A program made the translations under genes and the position numbers. A DNA stretch of 45,855 nucleotides from Polyangia bacterium (lineage in GTDB: Bacteria > Myxococcota_A > Polyangia > Nannocystales > Nannocystaceae): assembly GCA_030424595.1 (NCBI GenBank), contig JAUHWG010000049.1:1-45855 (forward strand), given 5' to 3'. How positions within the stretch are numbered: the stretch's first letter is position 1; each line of letters begins with the position of its first letter. Below, piece by piece: positions 16,085 to 25,118 of this stretch. The notes below the pieces were generated by a model. That model ran no database searches. It was not told the DNA's origin and saw only the letters and a list, made by a program, of their open reading frames with translations.

Positions 16085-17308
16085 CTAGGGGACCACGGGC
16101 GGCGCATCGCAGGCGCCGGCGCTCAGGATCACGGCGTTCGCCCGGCTCGAGCTGAGGCTGAGCAGCTCCGGCCGACCGTCGCGGTTGAGGTCGCCGACGA
16201 GCAGGGTGTCGGTCTGCGGCGCCAGCGGGGACGCGCTAATCTTGCCCAGGCCACCGCGGCGATCCCCCGGGATCTGATCGATCCCGTCACCGGAGGCCCG
16301 AGGCGCGAGAACATCCGGATAGCCGTCGCCGTTGAAGTCGACGAGGTGGAGCGCGCCTGCCCCAGCCGGTCCGAAATAGCGGACCCCCATGAAGTCTGGC
16401 TTGGCCCCTCCGTTGCCGAGCAGGAGCACCGCCGAGGGGGTCCCGCCGTCGGTCCCCTGATCGGTCAGGGCGACCAGATCCGCGTTTCCATCGCGGTTGA
16501 TGTCGCCGGCCGCGAGCGCGCTCCCCCCCTTGCCGACCTCGACCCGCATCCACGGGCGAAACTTGCCGCCTTCGCCGCGGTGGAGGGTCACGGTCGCTCG
16601 GTCCCCGCTCCGATCGTGGAGCGTGGCCATGTCCGCCTGACGATCGCCGTCGAAGTCGGCGAACGCTGTCGTCTCCGGTCGGACCTGCCCGGGCAGGCGA
16701 AAGCGGTCCTCCACCGTGAACTCGCCGCGCCCGTCGCCCAGGAGGCTGACCGCCTGCTTGCCGTCCTCGCCGAGGACAACCGCGTCCAGAACATCGTTAC
16801 CGTCGAGGTCCACGGCGAAGAGCCCCGCGGGCTTGATCGGTAGCGGCGTCGCCCCGGCGATGAACCCCCCGGCCCCGTCACCCAGGAGCACGTGGAGCGC
16901 GCTCGGCTCACGCTCCGCCGCTGGACCCGAGGCGACGAGCAGGTCGACCGCGCCGTCGAGGTTGAGATCTGCGGCCGCGACCGCGACCGGAGCCCCGTTG
17001 AGCTGTAGAGAGGTCGTCCGCGACAGGTCGCCGGATCCGCTGTTAAAGGCGAAGAGCAGCGAGGCGCCCCCCTCCGACGCGGTGATCGCCGCGAGATCGA
17101 CCGTCCCGTTGCGATCGAAGTCCGCCAGCGTTGCCGCCCGGACAGGCCCCGGGAGGCCCACCGAGGCAGCCTCGCGCCAGCAGGTCGCCGGCGCACCCGT
17201 CTCCCCGAGCACCGACGGGAGCGCCTGCTTGAGGGGCGTTCGGACCGTCGGGACACAGGCGATCGCCGAGAGTGCGAGGAGCGAGAGGAGGAGCTTTGTG
17301 GTCGCCAT
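16085..17308 (-). CDS. FG-GAP/VCBS beta-propeller lipoprotein
   Basis: Starting at ATG 17306-17308 (MATTKLLLSLLALSAIAC) the protein has 407 residues and a lipobox AIAC. The body is a seven-bladed propeller: calcium-loop motifs DFDRNGTVD, DLNLDGAVD, DLDGNDVLD, DFDGDRQAD, DINRDGNAD, DFNGDGYPD and DLNRDGRPE are spaced about 50 residues apart. An ORF extension to 17356 is rejected because the signal peptide begins only at the inner Met. Such integrin-like propellers bind calcium and partner proteins at the cell surface. It is on the same strand as the NADH dehydrogenase but 170 bp upstream of it; a functional link is not evident. Confidence 0.88.
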   Translation of the reverse strand: MATTKLLLSLLALSAIACVPTVRTPLKQALPSVLGETGAPATCWREAASVGLPGPVRAATLADFDRNGTVDLAAITASEGGASLLFAFNSGSGDLSRTTSLQLNGAPVAVAAADLNLDGAVDLLVASGPAAEREPSALHVLLGDGAGGFIAGATPLPIKPAGLFAVDLDGNDVLDAVVLGEDGKQAVSLLGDGRGEFTVEDRFRLPGQVRPETTAFADFDGDRQADMATLHDRSGDRATVTLHRGEGGKFRPWMRVEVGKGGSALAAGDINRDGNADLVALTDQGTDGGTPSAVLLLGNGGAKPDFMGVRYFGPAGAGALHLVDFNGDGYPDVLAPRASGDGIDQIPGDRRGGLGKISASPLAPQTDTLLVGDLNRDGRPELLSLSSSRANAVILSAGACDAPPVVP

Positions 17309-17770
17309 CGCCAAGCCAACGCCGGGCCGAGCCCAGCCCTTACACACGTGTATCACCTGCAGGCGAGGAGGTGATGATGCCCGCGCCCCAAGTCAGCTCT
17401 TTGGGACCTGTGGTCCGCCTCACGATCAGGCCCATCGGTCAGATCCGCGCGAGACCCCCTCCGTCTCCGGGTTCGCTCTTGTAGGTGCATCGTCCTCTTC
17501 GCCGAGGGAGCGCCGTCCCGGCCCGACATGCGCTCACGAGAGGCCCCTCGCGCCGCCCTTCGCCGAGCGACCCTGCGGAAGAGTGGCGATCTTGCACCAC
17601 CTGATGGAACGATCCGCCCCGAGGTCAAAAATCCTGAGAGACACCGCAAAAGCTTGCCCAAGAAAGCACTTATCGGCAGGATAGCCGGAACCTCAGCACC
17701 AACACCGGGGTTGACGCCACAAACCGAGAAGATGCGCGTCTCCCGGTGACGACGACGAGAGAATCGATCC
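17309..17770. other. 460-bp divergent promoter gap
   Basis: This gap separates two divergent surface-protein genes. It contains one relatively AT-richer stretch (about 17620-17720) nearest the OmpA gene, as expected of a promoter, but no pair of boxes convincing enough to name. No gene, tRNA or repeat was seen. Confidence 0.45.
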
Positions 17771-19315
17771 ATGTCCAAACTCCCAGCACTGGCATCCGTC
17801 TTTGCCCTCACCCTCGCCACCACGTCCCCCGCGGCTGCCGCCGAAGAGGCCGGCGCGGGCGGCTCGGTCTCTCTCTCGACCAAGGACGGGGCTAAAGCGG
17901 ACGGCTCCAAGAGCGCGAAGAAGTCGAAGAAGGACGACCAGAGCGGCAAGCCCTTCATGAAGCGCTACGCCCCTGAGCGCGGGATGATGGAGGTCGGCAT
18001 CTTCGGCGGCATCATGATCACGTCGAAGCAGCACGAGCTCTACGACCCGAACAACGCCTGGGTTCGCTACAAGAATATCGCCCCCGACATCGGCCTCCGC
18101 TTCGCCTACTACCCGCTTAGCTTCCTCGGCGCCGAGATCGAGGGCGCGGTGATGCCGACCAAGACCGAGACCGATCAGGGCGCCGTACTCTACGGATTCC
18201 GCGGTCACGTGCTCGCTCAGCTCCCCCGTCGGATCGCCCCCTTCGCGTTGGTCGGCATCGGCGCGCTCGGGGCCTCGAGCGACACGCTCGGCGCGGACAT
18301 CGACCCCGCCCTCCACTTCGGCGGCGGCGTGAAGTTCTTCATCAACAACTTCCTCGCGCTCCGCCTCGACGTCCGCGACAACGTCTCGGCGGCGATCGGC
18401 GTCGAGAACGGCCGCACCAACTACGTCGAGGTGCTGCTCGGCCTCTCGGCGACCCTCGGCCGCAAGAAGACCGAGCCGAAGAAGCTCGTCGACACCGACG
18501 GTGACGGTCTCTACGACGCCGGCCAGGGCCTGCCGAAGAACGAGGAGGACGCCTGCAAGGATGAGCCGGGTCCGGCCTCCAACCAGGGCTGCCCGCTCGT
18601 CGACACCGACGGCGACGGCCTCTACGATCCCGGTCAGGGCCTCGACGCCTCCGAGGAGGACAAGTGTCCGAACGAGCCGGGGCCGAAGTCCAACCAGGGC
18701 TGCCCGCTCGTCGACAGCGACGGCGACGGCTTCTGGGATCCCGGTCAGGGCGCCGACCCGGCCGAGGAGGACGCGTGTCCGAACGAGCCCGGTCCGAAGG
18801 AGACCCAGGGCTGCCCGGTCAAGGACACCGACGGCGACGGCATCGTCGACCCGGGCCAGGGCATCATGCCCGAGGACCAGTGCCCGACGGAGCCCGAGAC
18901 CGACAACGACTACCAGGACGAGGACGGCTGTCCCGACGAGGTCCCGACCGAGGTCGCGAAGTTCACCGGAGCGATCCGCGGGATCAACTTCGACGTCGAC
19001 GAGGCGACGATCAAGAAGAACTCGACCAAGACCCTCAACGCGGCGGTCAAGGTGCTCACGGACTTCCCCGACGTCCGCATCGAGATCAGCGGTCACACCG
19101 ACACCGACGGCGACCGCGACCACAACCTCGACCTCTCGCGCCGCCGCGCCGAGGCGGTCAAGAAGTATCTCATCGACAAGGGCATCGACTCCAGCCGGAT
19201 CGAGACCCGCGGCGCGGGCCCGGACGAGCCGGTCGCCGACAACACGACCAAGCGGGGCAAGGCGCAAAACCGCCGGATCGAGTTCAAGCTCCTCAAGGGC
19301 AAGATGCAGGGCTAG
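17771..19315 (+). CDS. OmpA-family outer-membrane protein with TSP3 repeats
   Basis: A 514-residue exported protein. A signal peptide (MSKLPALASVFALTLATTSPAAAAEE) is cleaved near AAAA/EE. A Lys/Ser-rich segment is followed by a beta-barrel-like domain (about 75-230). Residues about 238-390 hold four calcium-binding thrombospondin type 3 repeats of the form DTDGDGLYDPGQGL...EEDxCPNEPGPxSNQGCPLV, well conserved at both DNA and protein level. Residues about 395-510 form the OmpA domain that holds peptidoglycan: INFDVDEATIKK, EISGHTDTDGDRDHNLDLSRRRA and KAQNRRIEFKL, with the Asp and Arg of NxxLSxxRA positions present. It would link the outer membrane to the wall. Two hairpins follow its stop. Confidence 0.92.
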   Translation: MSKLPALASVFALTLATTSPAAAAEEAGAGGSVSLSTKDGAKADGSKSAKKSKKDDQSGKPFMKRYAPERGMMEVGIFGGIMITSKQHELYDPNNAWVRYKNIAPDIGLRFAYYPLSFLGAEIEGAVMPTKTETDQGAVLYGFRGHVLAQLPRRIAPFALVGIGALGASSDTLGADIDPALHFGGGVKFFINNFLALRLDVRDNVSAAIGVENGRTNYVEVLLGLSATLGRKKTEPKKLVDTDGDGLYDAGQGLPKNEEDACKDEPGPASNQGCPLVDTDGDGLYDPGQGLDASEEDKCPNEPGPKSNQGCPLVDSDGDGFWDPGQGADPAEEDACPNEPGPKETQGCPVKDTDGDGIVDPGQGIMPEDQCPTEPETDNDYQDEDGCPDEVPTEVAKFTGAIRGINFDVDEATIKKNSTKTLNAAVKVLTDFPDVRIEISGHTDTDGDRDHNLDLSRRRAEAVKKYLIDKGIDSSRIETRGAGPDEPVADNTTKRGKAQNRRIEFKLLKGKMQG

Positions 19316-19334
19316 TCAGCCCACCGCGCCTCAC

Positions 19335-19405
19335 CTCACCTCAGGGCGAGGTGAGCGCGCTGGAGAGACAAGGACAGGCCGCCTGGTTCACCGGGCGGCC
19401 TGTCC
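19335..19405 (+). terminator. Two successive hairpins after the OmpA gene
   Basis: The first hairpin pairs ctcacctc (19335-19342) with gaggtgag (19348-19355). The second, much stronger, pairs 19372-19386 with 19391-19405 over 15 positions including one T:G wobble, closing on TTCA, followed by gcattt. The second resembles an intrinsic terminator lying between convergent genes. Confidence 0.75.
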
Positions 19406-19457
19406 GCATTTCGAGGTCCCGAATCCTCGGACTGTGTGACGGCGAGCCACCGATCGG

Positions 19458-19611
19458 GAGCGCGGCGCGAGACGCTGACCTGCGCGGCCTCGAAAGGCGC
19501 GGGGCTCAGGGCTCACGCGGTCTCAGGGTCGCCTCGACAAGAGCGCGGTGCGATACGCTGACCTGCGCGGCCTCTGAGGGCATGGGGCTTTGGGTCGCCT
19601 GGGCGAGCGGT
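19458..19611. repeat. Imperfect 83-bp direct duplication
   Basis: The segment starting gagcgcggcgcgagacgctg at 19458 recurs from 19541 (gagcgcggtgcgatacgctg). The shared core gctgacctgcgcggcctc is identical, and both copies end near gggtcgcct. It fills the remaining gap between the OmpA terminator and the NtrC gene. Confidence 0.7.
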
Positions 19612-19628
19612 ACGCCCCGCTCCGGCGC

Positions 19629-21008
19629 TCAGCTCGAGATCTGGATCTGGTAGCGATCCAGCTTGCGGTAGAGCGTCTTCCGATCGAAGCCGAGCACCTT
19701 CGCGGCGAGGGTCTTGTTGTTGCCGACCGCCTCCATCACCCGGGCGATGTAGCGGCTCTCGACCTCCTCCATCGTCAGCAGCTCCGAGGGATCATCGCTG
19801 GCGACGACGACGTGGGAGCGCTCGTAGGTCCGGATCTTCGCCGGCAGGTCCTCGACCGCGATCTGTTGGTAGCGGGTCAAGGCGACCGCGCGCTCGATGC
19901 AGTTGCGGAGCTCACGGACGTTGCCCGGCCACGAGTAGGCGAGGAGCCGCTCCGCCGCCGAGGACTGGACGCCGAGCACCTGCCTGGCGTTCTGCGTCGC
20001 GAAGCGGTCGAGGAAGTGCTGGGCTAAGAGGAGGATGTCACCGCCGCGGGCGCGCAGCGGCGGCAGGTGGAGGTGGATCACGTTGACCCGGAAGAAGAGG
20101 TCTTCGCGGAAGCGGCCCTCGGCGACCGCGGTCTCGAGATCGACGTTGGTCGCGACCACCGTCCGGATGTCGATCCTCTGCTCCTTGTTGCCGCCGACCG
20201 GGCGGATCATCCGCTCCTCCAGCGCCCGCAGGAGCTTGGGCTGGACCGAGATCGGCAGGTCCCCGATCTCGTCGAGGAAGAGGGTCCCGCCGTCGGCCTG
20301 CTGGAGGAGCCCCGGGCGCTCGCTCCTCGCGTCCGTGAAGGCGCCGCGGACGTGGCCGAAGAGCTCGCTCTCGAAGAGGCTCTCGGGGATCGCCGAACAG
20401 TTGACCGCGACGAAGGGCCCCTTCTTGCGGCGGCCCCGGGCGTGGAGCGCCCGCGCGGCGACCTCCTTGCCGGTCCCGGTCTCGCCGGTGATCAGCACCG
20501 AAACGTCGGTGTCGGCGACGCGATCGATGAGGTCGAAGGTCTCGTGCATCGCCTGGCTGGTGCCGATGATCCCGGACTCAGCGAGCGGGCGGCGAGACTC
20601 GATCTCCTCCTTGAGGCGCTTGACCTCCTCGCGGAGCTTCCGCTCCCGGACGACCCGCTGCATCCGCACCGCGGTCGCCTCGAGGTGGAGGGGCTTTTGG
20701 ATGAAGTCGTAGGCGTCGGCTCGGATCGCCGCGATCGCCGTCTCGAGGGTGGCGAAGGCGGTCATCACCACCACGGGCAGCTCTGGATGGTGGGTCGCGA
20801 CCTGCTGACAGAAGGCGATGCCGTCCATCCCAGGCATCTGCAGATCCGTGAGCACCGCGTCGAAGACCTCGTCCGGAGAGGCGAGCAGGGTCAGCGCCTC
20901 CGAGGCGGATGAGAGGGTGACCACGTCGAGCTCGTGCTGACGAAAACCAGCGGCGAGGAGCTCGCAAAAGTCGGGGTCGTCGTCGACGATGAGAACGCGG
21001 CCAAGCAT
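19629..21008 (-). CDS. NtrC-family sigma-54-dependent response regulator
   Basis: From ATG 21006-21008 (GTG immediately before is an alternative) the protein has 459 residues in the standard three-domain order. The receiver (about 3-118) has the acidic pair VDDDPD, phosphoacceptor D55 in LTDLQMPGMDG and the switch Lys in FIQKPL. The AAA+ domain (about 145-375) has Walker A GETGTGKE, the sigma-54 contact loop as GAFTDA (the usual form is GAFTGA), Walker B LFLDEIGDLP and the R-finger region. A Fis-type DNA-binding helix-turn-helix ends the protein (NNKTLAAKVLGFDRKTLYRKL). It should activate sigma-54 promoters. No histidine kinase is adjacent, as is common for orphan regulators in myxobacteria. 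It is divergent from the N-formylglutamate amidohydrolase. Confidence 0.94.
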   Translation of the reverse strand: MLGRVLIVDDDPDFCELLAAGFRQHELDVVTLSSASEALTLLASPDEVFDAVLTDLQMPGMDGIAFCQQVATHHPELPVVVMTAFATLETAIAAIRADAYDFIQKPLHLEATAVRMQRVVRERKLREEVKRLKEEIESRRPLAESGIIGTSQAMHETFDLIDRVADTDVSVLITGETGTGKEVAARALHARGRRKKGPFVAVNCSAIPESLFESELFGHVRGAFTDARSERPGLLQQADGGTLFLDEIGDLPISVQPKLLRALEERMIRPVGGNKEQRIDIRTVVATNVDLETAVAEGRFREDLFFRVNVIHLHLPPLRARGGDILLLAQHFLDRFATQNARQVLGVQSSAAERLLAYSWPGNVRELRNCIERAVALTRYQQIAVEDLPAKIRTYERSHVVVASDDPSELLTMEEVESRYIARVMEAVGNNKTLAAKVLGFDRKTLYRKLDRYQIQISS

Positions 21009-21160
21009 CACAGGGGGTCTCCCCTTGTAGTCGATCGAAGACCCCCCTTCAACGGAGCGAGGCCCCTGTACGTCTGCGCGCTATCGGCCGCGATCGCGGT
21101 TGAACGGCGTGAACCAGGCCCTCCGAGGGCCTGCTCTCGATTTCGCGGTAGAGTGACGCC

Positions 21161-21904
21161 ATGACGATCGCAAGCAGCGAGCATGCGGAGGCCTACGAAG
21201 TCCTCGCCGGCGCCGATCCCAACCTCCTGCTCACCTGCGAGCACGCCTCGGATCGCCTCCCTGCCCCTTGGGCGTGGCCAGCGACCGACTCCTGGATCAC
21301 GAACACGCACTGGGCGAGCGATCTCGGCGCTCGCGACCTCACCCGCGAGCTCTCCGCACACCTCCGCGCGCCCGCGATCTTGTCTCGGTTCACCCGCCTC
21401 CTGATCGATCCCAACCGCCCCCCAGACGCGCCGATGCTCCTCCGTGACGAGGCCGAGGGCCGTGTGATCCAGCTCAACCAAAGGATCGACCCGCGGGATC
21501 GCGAGCGCCGCCTCGCCGACTACTACCGGCCCTATCACCAGCGGATCGACAGCGCCCTCCGCGACAACCCCCGCGCCGCGATCCTCTCGGTCCACACCTT
21601 CACGCCGCTCTACGAGGGCCAGGCCCGGAGCCTGGAGATCGGCGTGCTCTTCGATCGGAGCCCCGCGCTCGGCGAGCGCTTCGCCGCGGCGCTCTTGGCC
21701 CGCGGCTGGCGTACCGCCCTCAACGAGCCCTACTCCGGGATCGAGGGCTTCGCCTTCTCCCCCGAGGACCACGGCGCCCGCCACCGGCGACCGGCGCTCG
21801 AGCTCGAGGTGCGTCAGGATCTCGCGCTCGACCAGGAGCGCCGCGCGCGACTGATCGACGACATCGCCGCCGCCACCCGCAGGGCCTACGAGCTCAGCCC
21901 CTAG
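21161..21904 (+). CDS. N-formylglutamate amidohydrolase family protein
   Basis: A 247-residue cytoplasmic protein of the FGase family (PF05013). Family hallmarks are LLLTCEHASDRLP near the N-terminus, THWASDLGARDL, LSRFTRLLIDPNRP, ILSVHTFTPLY and a C-terminal LELEVRQDL. These hold the predicted metal-binding residues. HutG-type members release glutamate from N-formylglutamate, but no hut genes are present, so the exact substrate is open. The start ATG at 21161 follows GGTAGAGTGACGCC. It heads a run of three plus-strand genes with short gaps (59 and 34 bp), suggesting one transcript with nudC and the kinase. Confidence 0.87.
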   Translation: MTIASSEHAEAYEVLAGADPNLLLTCEHASDRLPAPWAWPATDSWITNTHWASDLGARDLTRELSAHLRAPAILSRFTRLLIDPNRPPDAPMLLRDEAEGRVIQLNQRIDPRDRERRLADYYRPYHQRIDSALRDNPRAAILSVHTFTPLYEGQARSLEIGVLFDRSPALGERFAAALLARGWRTALNEPYSGIEGFAFSPEDHGARHRRPALELEVRQDLALDQERRARLIDDIAAATRRAYELSP

Positions 21905-21963
21905 GAGGCCGCCGCTCGCGCCCGCCCGGGCGGACCACCACCGTCTCCCGAGAGAACCACCGC

Positions 21964-22893
21964 GTGCCCCAAGCTATCCCCTGGCCGACCATCCCCTTCG
22001 CCGGCGGCGACCTCGACCGCGCCGACGTCCATCGCCGCGAGCCGGAGTGGATCGCGGCGCGCCTCGAGGACCCGACGAGCCGCCTCCTCCTGCTCTGGCG
22101 AGGCAAGCCCCTGGTCACGAAGGGCGGCGGCCTCGCCCTCCTCTCGCCAGCCGAGGCGGAGCCGCTGCGAACGCTCGCCCTGCCCCCCGTCTTCCTCGGG
22201 CTCCGCGGCGAGCGAGCCGTCTTCGCGATCACGCTCGGCGGTGACTCGCCGCCCGCCGACATGCCGTCGGGGCTGGCCTTCCTTGAGCCGCGCTCAGCGG
22301 TGTCCAGCTTCTCCCCCGGCGACGCCGGAGCCTTCGCCCAGGCCCGCTCCCTCTTCGAGTGGCACCGCCACCACGGCTATTGCGCCCGCTGCGGCGCGGC
22401 CACGGACATCACCGACGCCGGACACAAGCGCCGCTGCCCGGCGTGCGGGGCCGAGCACTTCCCGCGGACGGATCCGGTGGTGATCATGATGATCACCCGC
22501 GGGGACCGCTGCCTCCTCGGCCGCCAACCTCGCTTCCCCCCGCAGCTCTTCACCTGCCTCGCGGGCTTCTTGGAGCCCGGTGAGACCGTCGAGGACGCGG
22601 TCCGCCGCGAGTCCTTCGAGGAGGCGGGGATCCGCTGCGGCGAGGTCCGCTACGTCGGCTGCCAACCCTGGCCCTTCCCCTCGCAGTTGATGCTCGGCTG
22701 TACGGCGGAGGCCCTGGGTGAGGACATCACCATCGACGGCGAAGAGCTCGCCGAGGCCCGATGGTTTGAGCGAGCCGAGGTGCAGGCGATGCTCACGGGC
22801 GGAGGCGGCCTCTGGGTCCCGCCAGCGATCGCGATCGCTCACCACCTGATCGCGAGGTGGGCCGCCCAGCCCTCCGCGGACAGCGACGAGTGA
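21964..22893 (+). CDS. nudC: NADH pyrophosphatase NudC (NAD-capped RNA decapping enzyme family)
   Basis: A 309-residue Nudix hydrolase with GTG start at 21964. It shows the NudC arrangement: an N-terminal domain, a zinc ribbon (YCARCG ... CPACGAEHFPRTDP, about 140-172), the Nudix box GFLEPGETVEDAVRRESFEEAG and the family signature CQPWPFPSQLM downstream. The motif separates NudC from other Nudix enzymes. NudC cleaves NADH to NMNH and AMP and removes NAD caps from RNA in other bacteria. It acts in the cytoplasm and binds zinc and Mg or Mn. The gene lies between the N-formylglutamate amidohydrolase and the kinase in the same orientation. Confidence 0.94.
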   Translation: MPQAIPWPTIPFAGGDLDRADVHRREPEWIAARLEDPTSRLLLLWRGKPLVTKGGGLALLSPAEAEPLRTLALPPVFLGLRGERAVFAITLGGDSPPADMPSGLAFLEPRSAVSSFSPGDAGAFAQARSLFEWHRHHGYCARCGAATDITDAGHKRRCPACGAEHFPRTDPVVIMMITRGDRCLLGRQPRFPPQLFTCLAGFLEPGETVEDAVRRESFEEAGIRCGEVRYVGCQPWPFPSQLMLGCTAEALGEDITIDGEELAEARWFERAEVQAMLTGGGGLWVPPAIAIAHHLIARWAAQPSADSDE

Positions 22894-22927
22894 CGCCCCG
22901 GGAAGAGCCCTGATAGGCTCCGAGCTG

Positions 22928-24937
22928 GTGGCGAAGACCCTCTCACGCTTCGGAGTTGGCGACCTCGCGAGCGCGACGAGACCCGCGCCGCCCCTGACCG
23001 AGGGGGTCGCGACGGCCCTCGCAGAGGCCGCCCAGAGGATGGGGATCGCCGTCGGGATCCACCCCGGCCTCGACGCCGACGCTCCCCAGCTCAACATCCC
23101 TAGCGACGGCCGCTACGTCCTCGGCGCCGAGATCGGCCGCGGCGGCGGCGGCCGGGTCGTCCTCGCGACCGACCGAGATCTCCGCCGCAGCGTCGCCCTC
23201 AAGGTCCTCGCGGAGCGCCACGTCAAGACACCCCAGCGGGTCCAGGCCTTCCTCGAAGAGGCGATCATCACCGCCGGCCTCGAGCACCCCAACATCGTCC
23301 CGGTCTACGATCTCGGCTGGAGCCCTGAGTTCGGCTTCTTCTACACGATGAAGCGGCTCACCGGGCGCCCGCTGGTGGACATCCTCGACGCTCTGCGGGC
23401 GGGTGACCCCGAGCTAGGGCAGAGCTTCGGCCTCTCGCGGGCGCTCTCCGCCTTCGTCGAGCTGTGCCGGGCGGTCGCCTACAGCCACCGCCGCGGGGTG
23501 ATCCACAGCGATCTCAAGCCCGACAACGTGATCGTCGGCGAGTACGGCGAGATCGTCGTCGTCGACTGGGGCATGGCCCAGCTCCTCGGTCCCGACGGCG
23601 ACTCGCAGGTGCGGGCCCAGATCCGCGGCGGGACCCCGGCGTACATGTCCCCGGAGCAGTTCACCGATCCGGGCAGCAGCCTCAGCGTCGGCGTCGACAT
23701 CTGGGCCCTCGGCGTGATCCTCTACGAGCTCTTGACCCTGAGCGTGCCCTTCGTCGGCGCCGACACCGATGAGATCGGCATGCGGGTGATGATCGAGCCC
23801 TTGGCGCCCCCCTCGAGCCGAGCGCCACACCGGCAGATCCCCCCGGGCATCGAGCAGATCTGCATGCGCGCCCTGGAGCGGGACTCTGAGCGCCGGTACG
23901 CCGACGTGCCGGAGTTCCTCGGCGACGTCGAGGCCTGGCTCGCCGGCACCCGCGAGCGGATGCGCCGGGAGGAGCAGATCGCCCACGCCCTCGACTCTGC
24001 GCGGGCGCTCCTCGATCCCCTCGGCCCCGCGGAGGCCGAGCTCAGCCGTGACCTCGCGGGGCTCGCCGCAGGCGCCGACGCGGGCAGCGTCGAGCAGGCC
24101 CGCGCCGCGCTCCTCACCGACTACGAGCTCGCCGCGAACGCCCTCTTCCGCGGCCTCCAGATCGACCCCGAGGCGGCCTCCCTGCAGGTCCTCGCCGGCG
24201 ATCTCTACTGGCGGATCTTCACCCGCCTCTACCCCTCCCGCGTGAGCCCCAGCCCGGCGCTCCGCGAGCGCTGCATCGGCCTCCTCACCGGACTCTTCGC
24301 GCGGGCCTGCAGCGGCGTCGTCCAGGTCGGCCGCGAGCTCGCCCTGACCGTCGGCCTCCCGGCCCCGGTCGATCCGCCGGCGTCGGGCGGCGCCTCGCTG
24401 TGGCTCTCGGTCGCGCAGATGGTCGCCGGACGCGAAGACGCGCTGCACACGGGCACCGAGATGCACAGCGTCCTCGCCCGCCTCTCCTCCCTCAAGGAGA
24501 TCCCGCTCTTTCGCGGGATGCCCTCGGCGAACCTGCTCCCGATCGCCGACGCGTGCCGGGAGATCAGCTTTCCCCCGGGGGCGAGGATCTTCCGCCAGGG
24601 AGACCCAGGCGACACCCTCTACGTCCTCCTCGACGGCCGCGTCGACATCCTCCGCGACGGCGCCGTGATCAACACCCTCGGCGCCGGCGAGTGCTTCGGT
24701 GAGATCGCCGTCCTCGGCGAGACCGCCCGGACCGCGAGCGCGACCGCGGTCGACGAGATCCGCACGCTCGCCCTCGAGGCCCCCCGCTTTCGCAAGATCG
24801 TCGGCGAGACCGGCGAGATCGGCCTCGCCGTGATCCAAGCGCTCAACGACCGCCTCCGCGTCGCGACCCGCCGCGAGGCCGCGCTGCGGGCCCTCGCGAG
24901 CACTATCCTCAACCAGGCCGAGCTCGACCACAGCTAG
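22928..24937 (+). CDS. Ser/Thr protein kinase fused to cyclic-nucleotide-binding domain
   Basis: A 669-residue protein with GTG start, 34 bp after nudC. Residues about 62-340 form a Hanks-type kinase: Gly-rich loop IGRGGGGRV, Lys K92 in VALKVL, catalytic loop HSDLKPDN (193-200), metal motif DWG (213-215) and GTPAYMSPEQF. The catalytic loop lacks the Arg of HRD (Ser 194), so it is a non-RD kinase; DWG in place of DFG is frequent in bacterial relatives. Residues about 350-515 form a helical region. Residues about 524-640 are a cyclic-nucleotide-binding domain (FPPGARIFRQGDPGDTLYVL, phosphate cassette FGEIAVLGETARTAS with E592 and R601). No transmembrane segment is visible. The arrangement suggests a kinase tuned by cAMP or cGMP, or kept in place by it, in the cytoplasm; the substrate is unknown. 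Confidence 0.92.
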   Translation: MAKTLSRFGVGDLASATRPAPPLTEGVATALAEAAQRMGIAVGIHPGLDADAPQLNIPSDGRYVLGAEIGRGGGGRVVLATDRDLRRSVALKVLAERHVKTPQRVQAFLEEAIITAGLEHPNIVPVYDLGWSPEFGFFYTMKRLTGRPLVDILDALRAGDPELGQSFGLSRALSAFVELCRAVAYSHRRGVIHSDLKPDNVIVGEYGEIVVVDWGMAQLLGPDGDSQVRAQIRGGTPAYMSPEQFTDPGSSLSVGVDIWALGVILYELLTLSVPFVGADTDEIGMRVMIEPLAPPSSRAPHRQIPPGIEQICMRALERDSERRYADVPEFLGDVEAWLAGTRERMRREEQIAHALDSARALLDPLGPAEAELSRDLAGLAAGADAGSVEQARAALLTDYELAANALFRGLQIDPEAASLQVLAGDLYWRIFTRLYPSRVSPSPALRERCIGLLTGLFARACSGVVQVGRELALTVGLPAPVDPPASGGASLWLSVAQMVAGREDALHTGTEMHSVLARLSSLKEIPLFRGMPSANLLPIADACREISFPPGARIFRQGDPGDTLYVLLDGRVDILRDGAVINTLGAGECFGEIAVLGETARTASATAVDEIRTLALEAPRFRKIVGETGEIGLAVIQALNDRLRVATRREAALRALASTILNQAELDHS

Positions 24938-24944
24938 CGCGGTA

Positions 24945-24968
24945 GGGGCCCAAGTCGCCCTGGGCCCC
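24945..24968 (+). terminator. Hairpin after the kinase gene
   Basis: ggggccca (24945-24952) pairs with tgggcccc (24961-24968), eight perfect pairs with an eight-base loop, 8 bp after the stop codon. No T tract follows. Confidence 0.6.
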
Positions 24969-25017
24969 CCGCACAGATCTTGCCACGGGCCGCTAGGCCT
25001 CCACGGCGCTGCCTATC

Positions 25018-25043
25018 CCGTTTGTACAGCGCGTTTGTACAGC
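25018..25043. repeat. 13-bp tandem direct repeat (gtttgtacagc)
   Basis: cgtttgtacagcg and cgtttgtacagcc follow one another directly. The shared 11-mer gtttgtacagc contains gtac. It sits in the 180-bp gap between the convergent kinase and histone-like genes. Confidence 0.7.
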
Positions 25044-25083
25044 CCCCGGGCAAGACGCCTGCGGTGCCGATTCTACGCCGGTT

Positions 25084-25100
25084 TGTGAGGGCGCCTCACA
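25084..25100 (-). terminator. Hairpin near the end of the histone-like gene
   Basis: tgtgagg / cctcaca (7 bp) around a GCG triloop, about 20 bp past the stop of the minus-strand gene. The sequence read on the minus strand continues aaacc, so it may help end that transcript. Confidence 0.4.
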
Positions 25101-25118
25101 CCCGCGCTTCGCTCAGCG

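Noticed and set aside
17309..17770. Sigma-54 or sigma-70 promoter for the OmpA gene
   Set aside because: Several TTG-like and TAxxxT-like words occur, but none has both boxes at correct spacing, and no GG-N10-GC sigma-54 site was seen.
20300..20360. GAFTDA in the NtrC protein as a loss-of-function change
   Set aside because: Asp at this position occurs in working sigma-54 activators of related bacteria, and all other motifs are intact.
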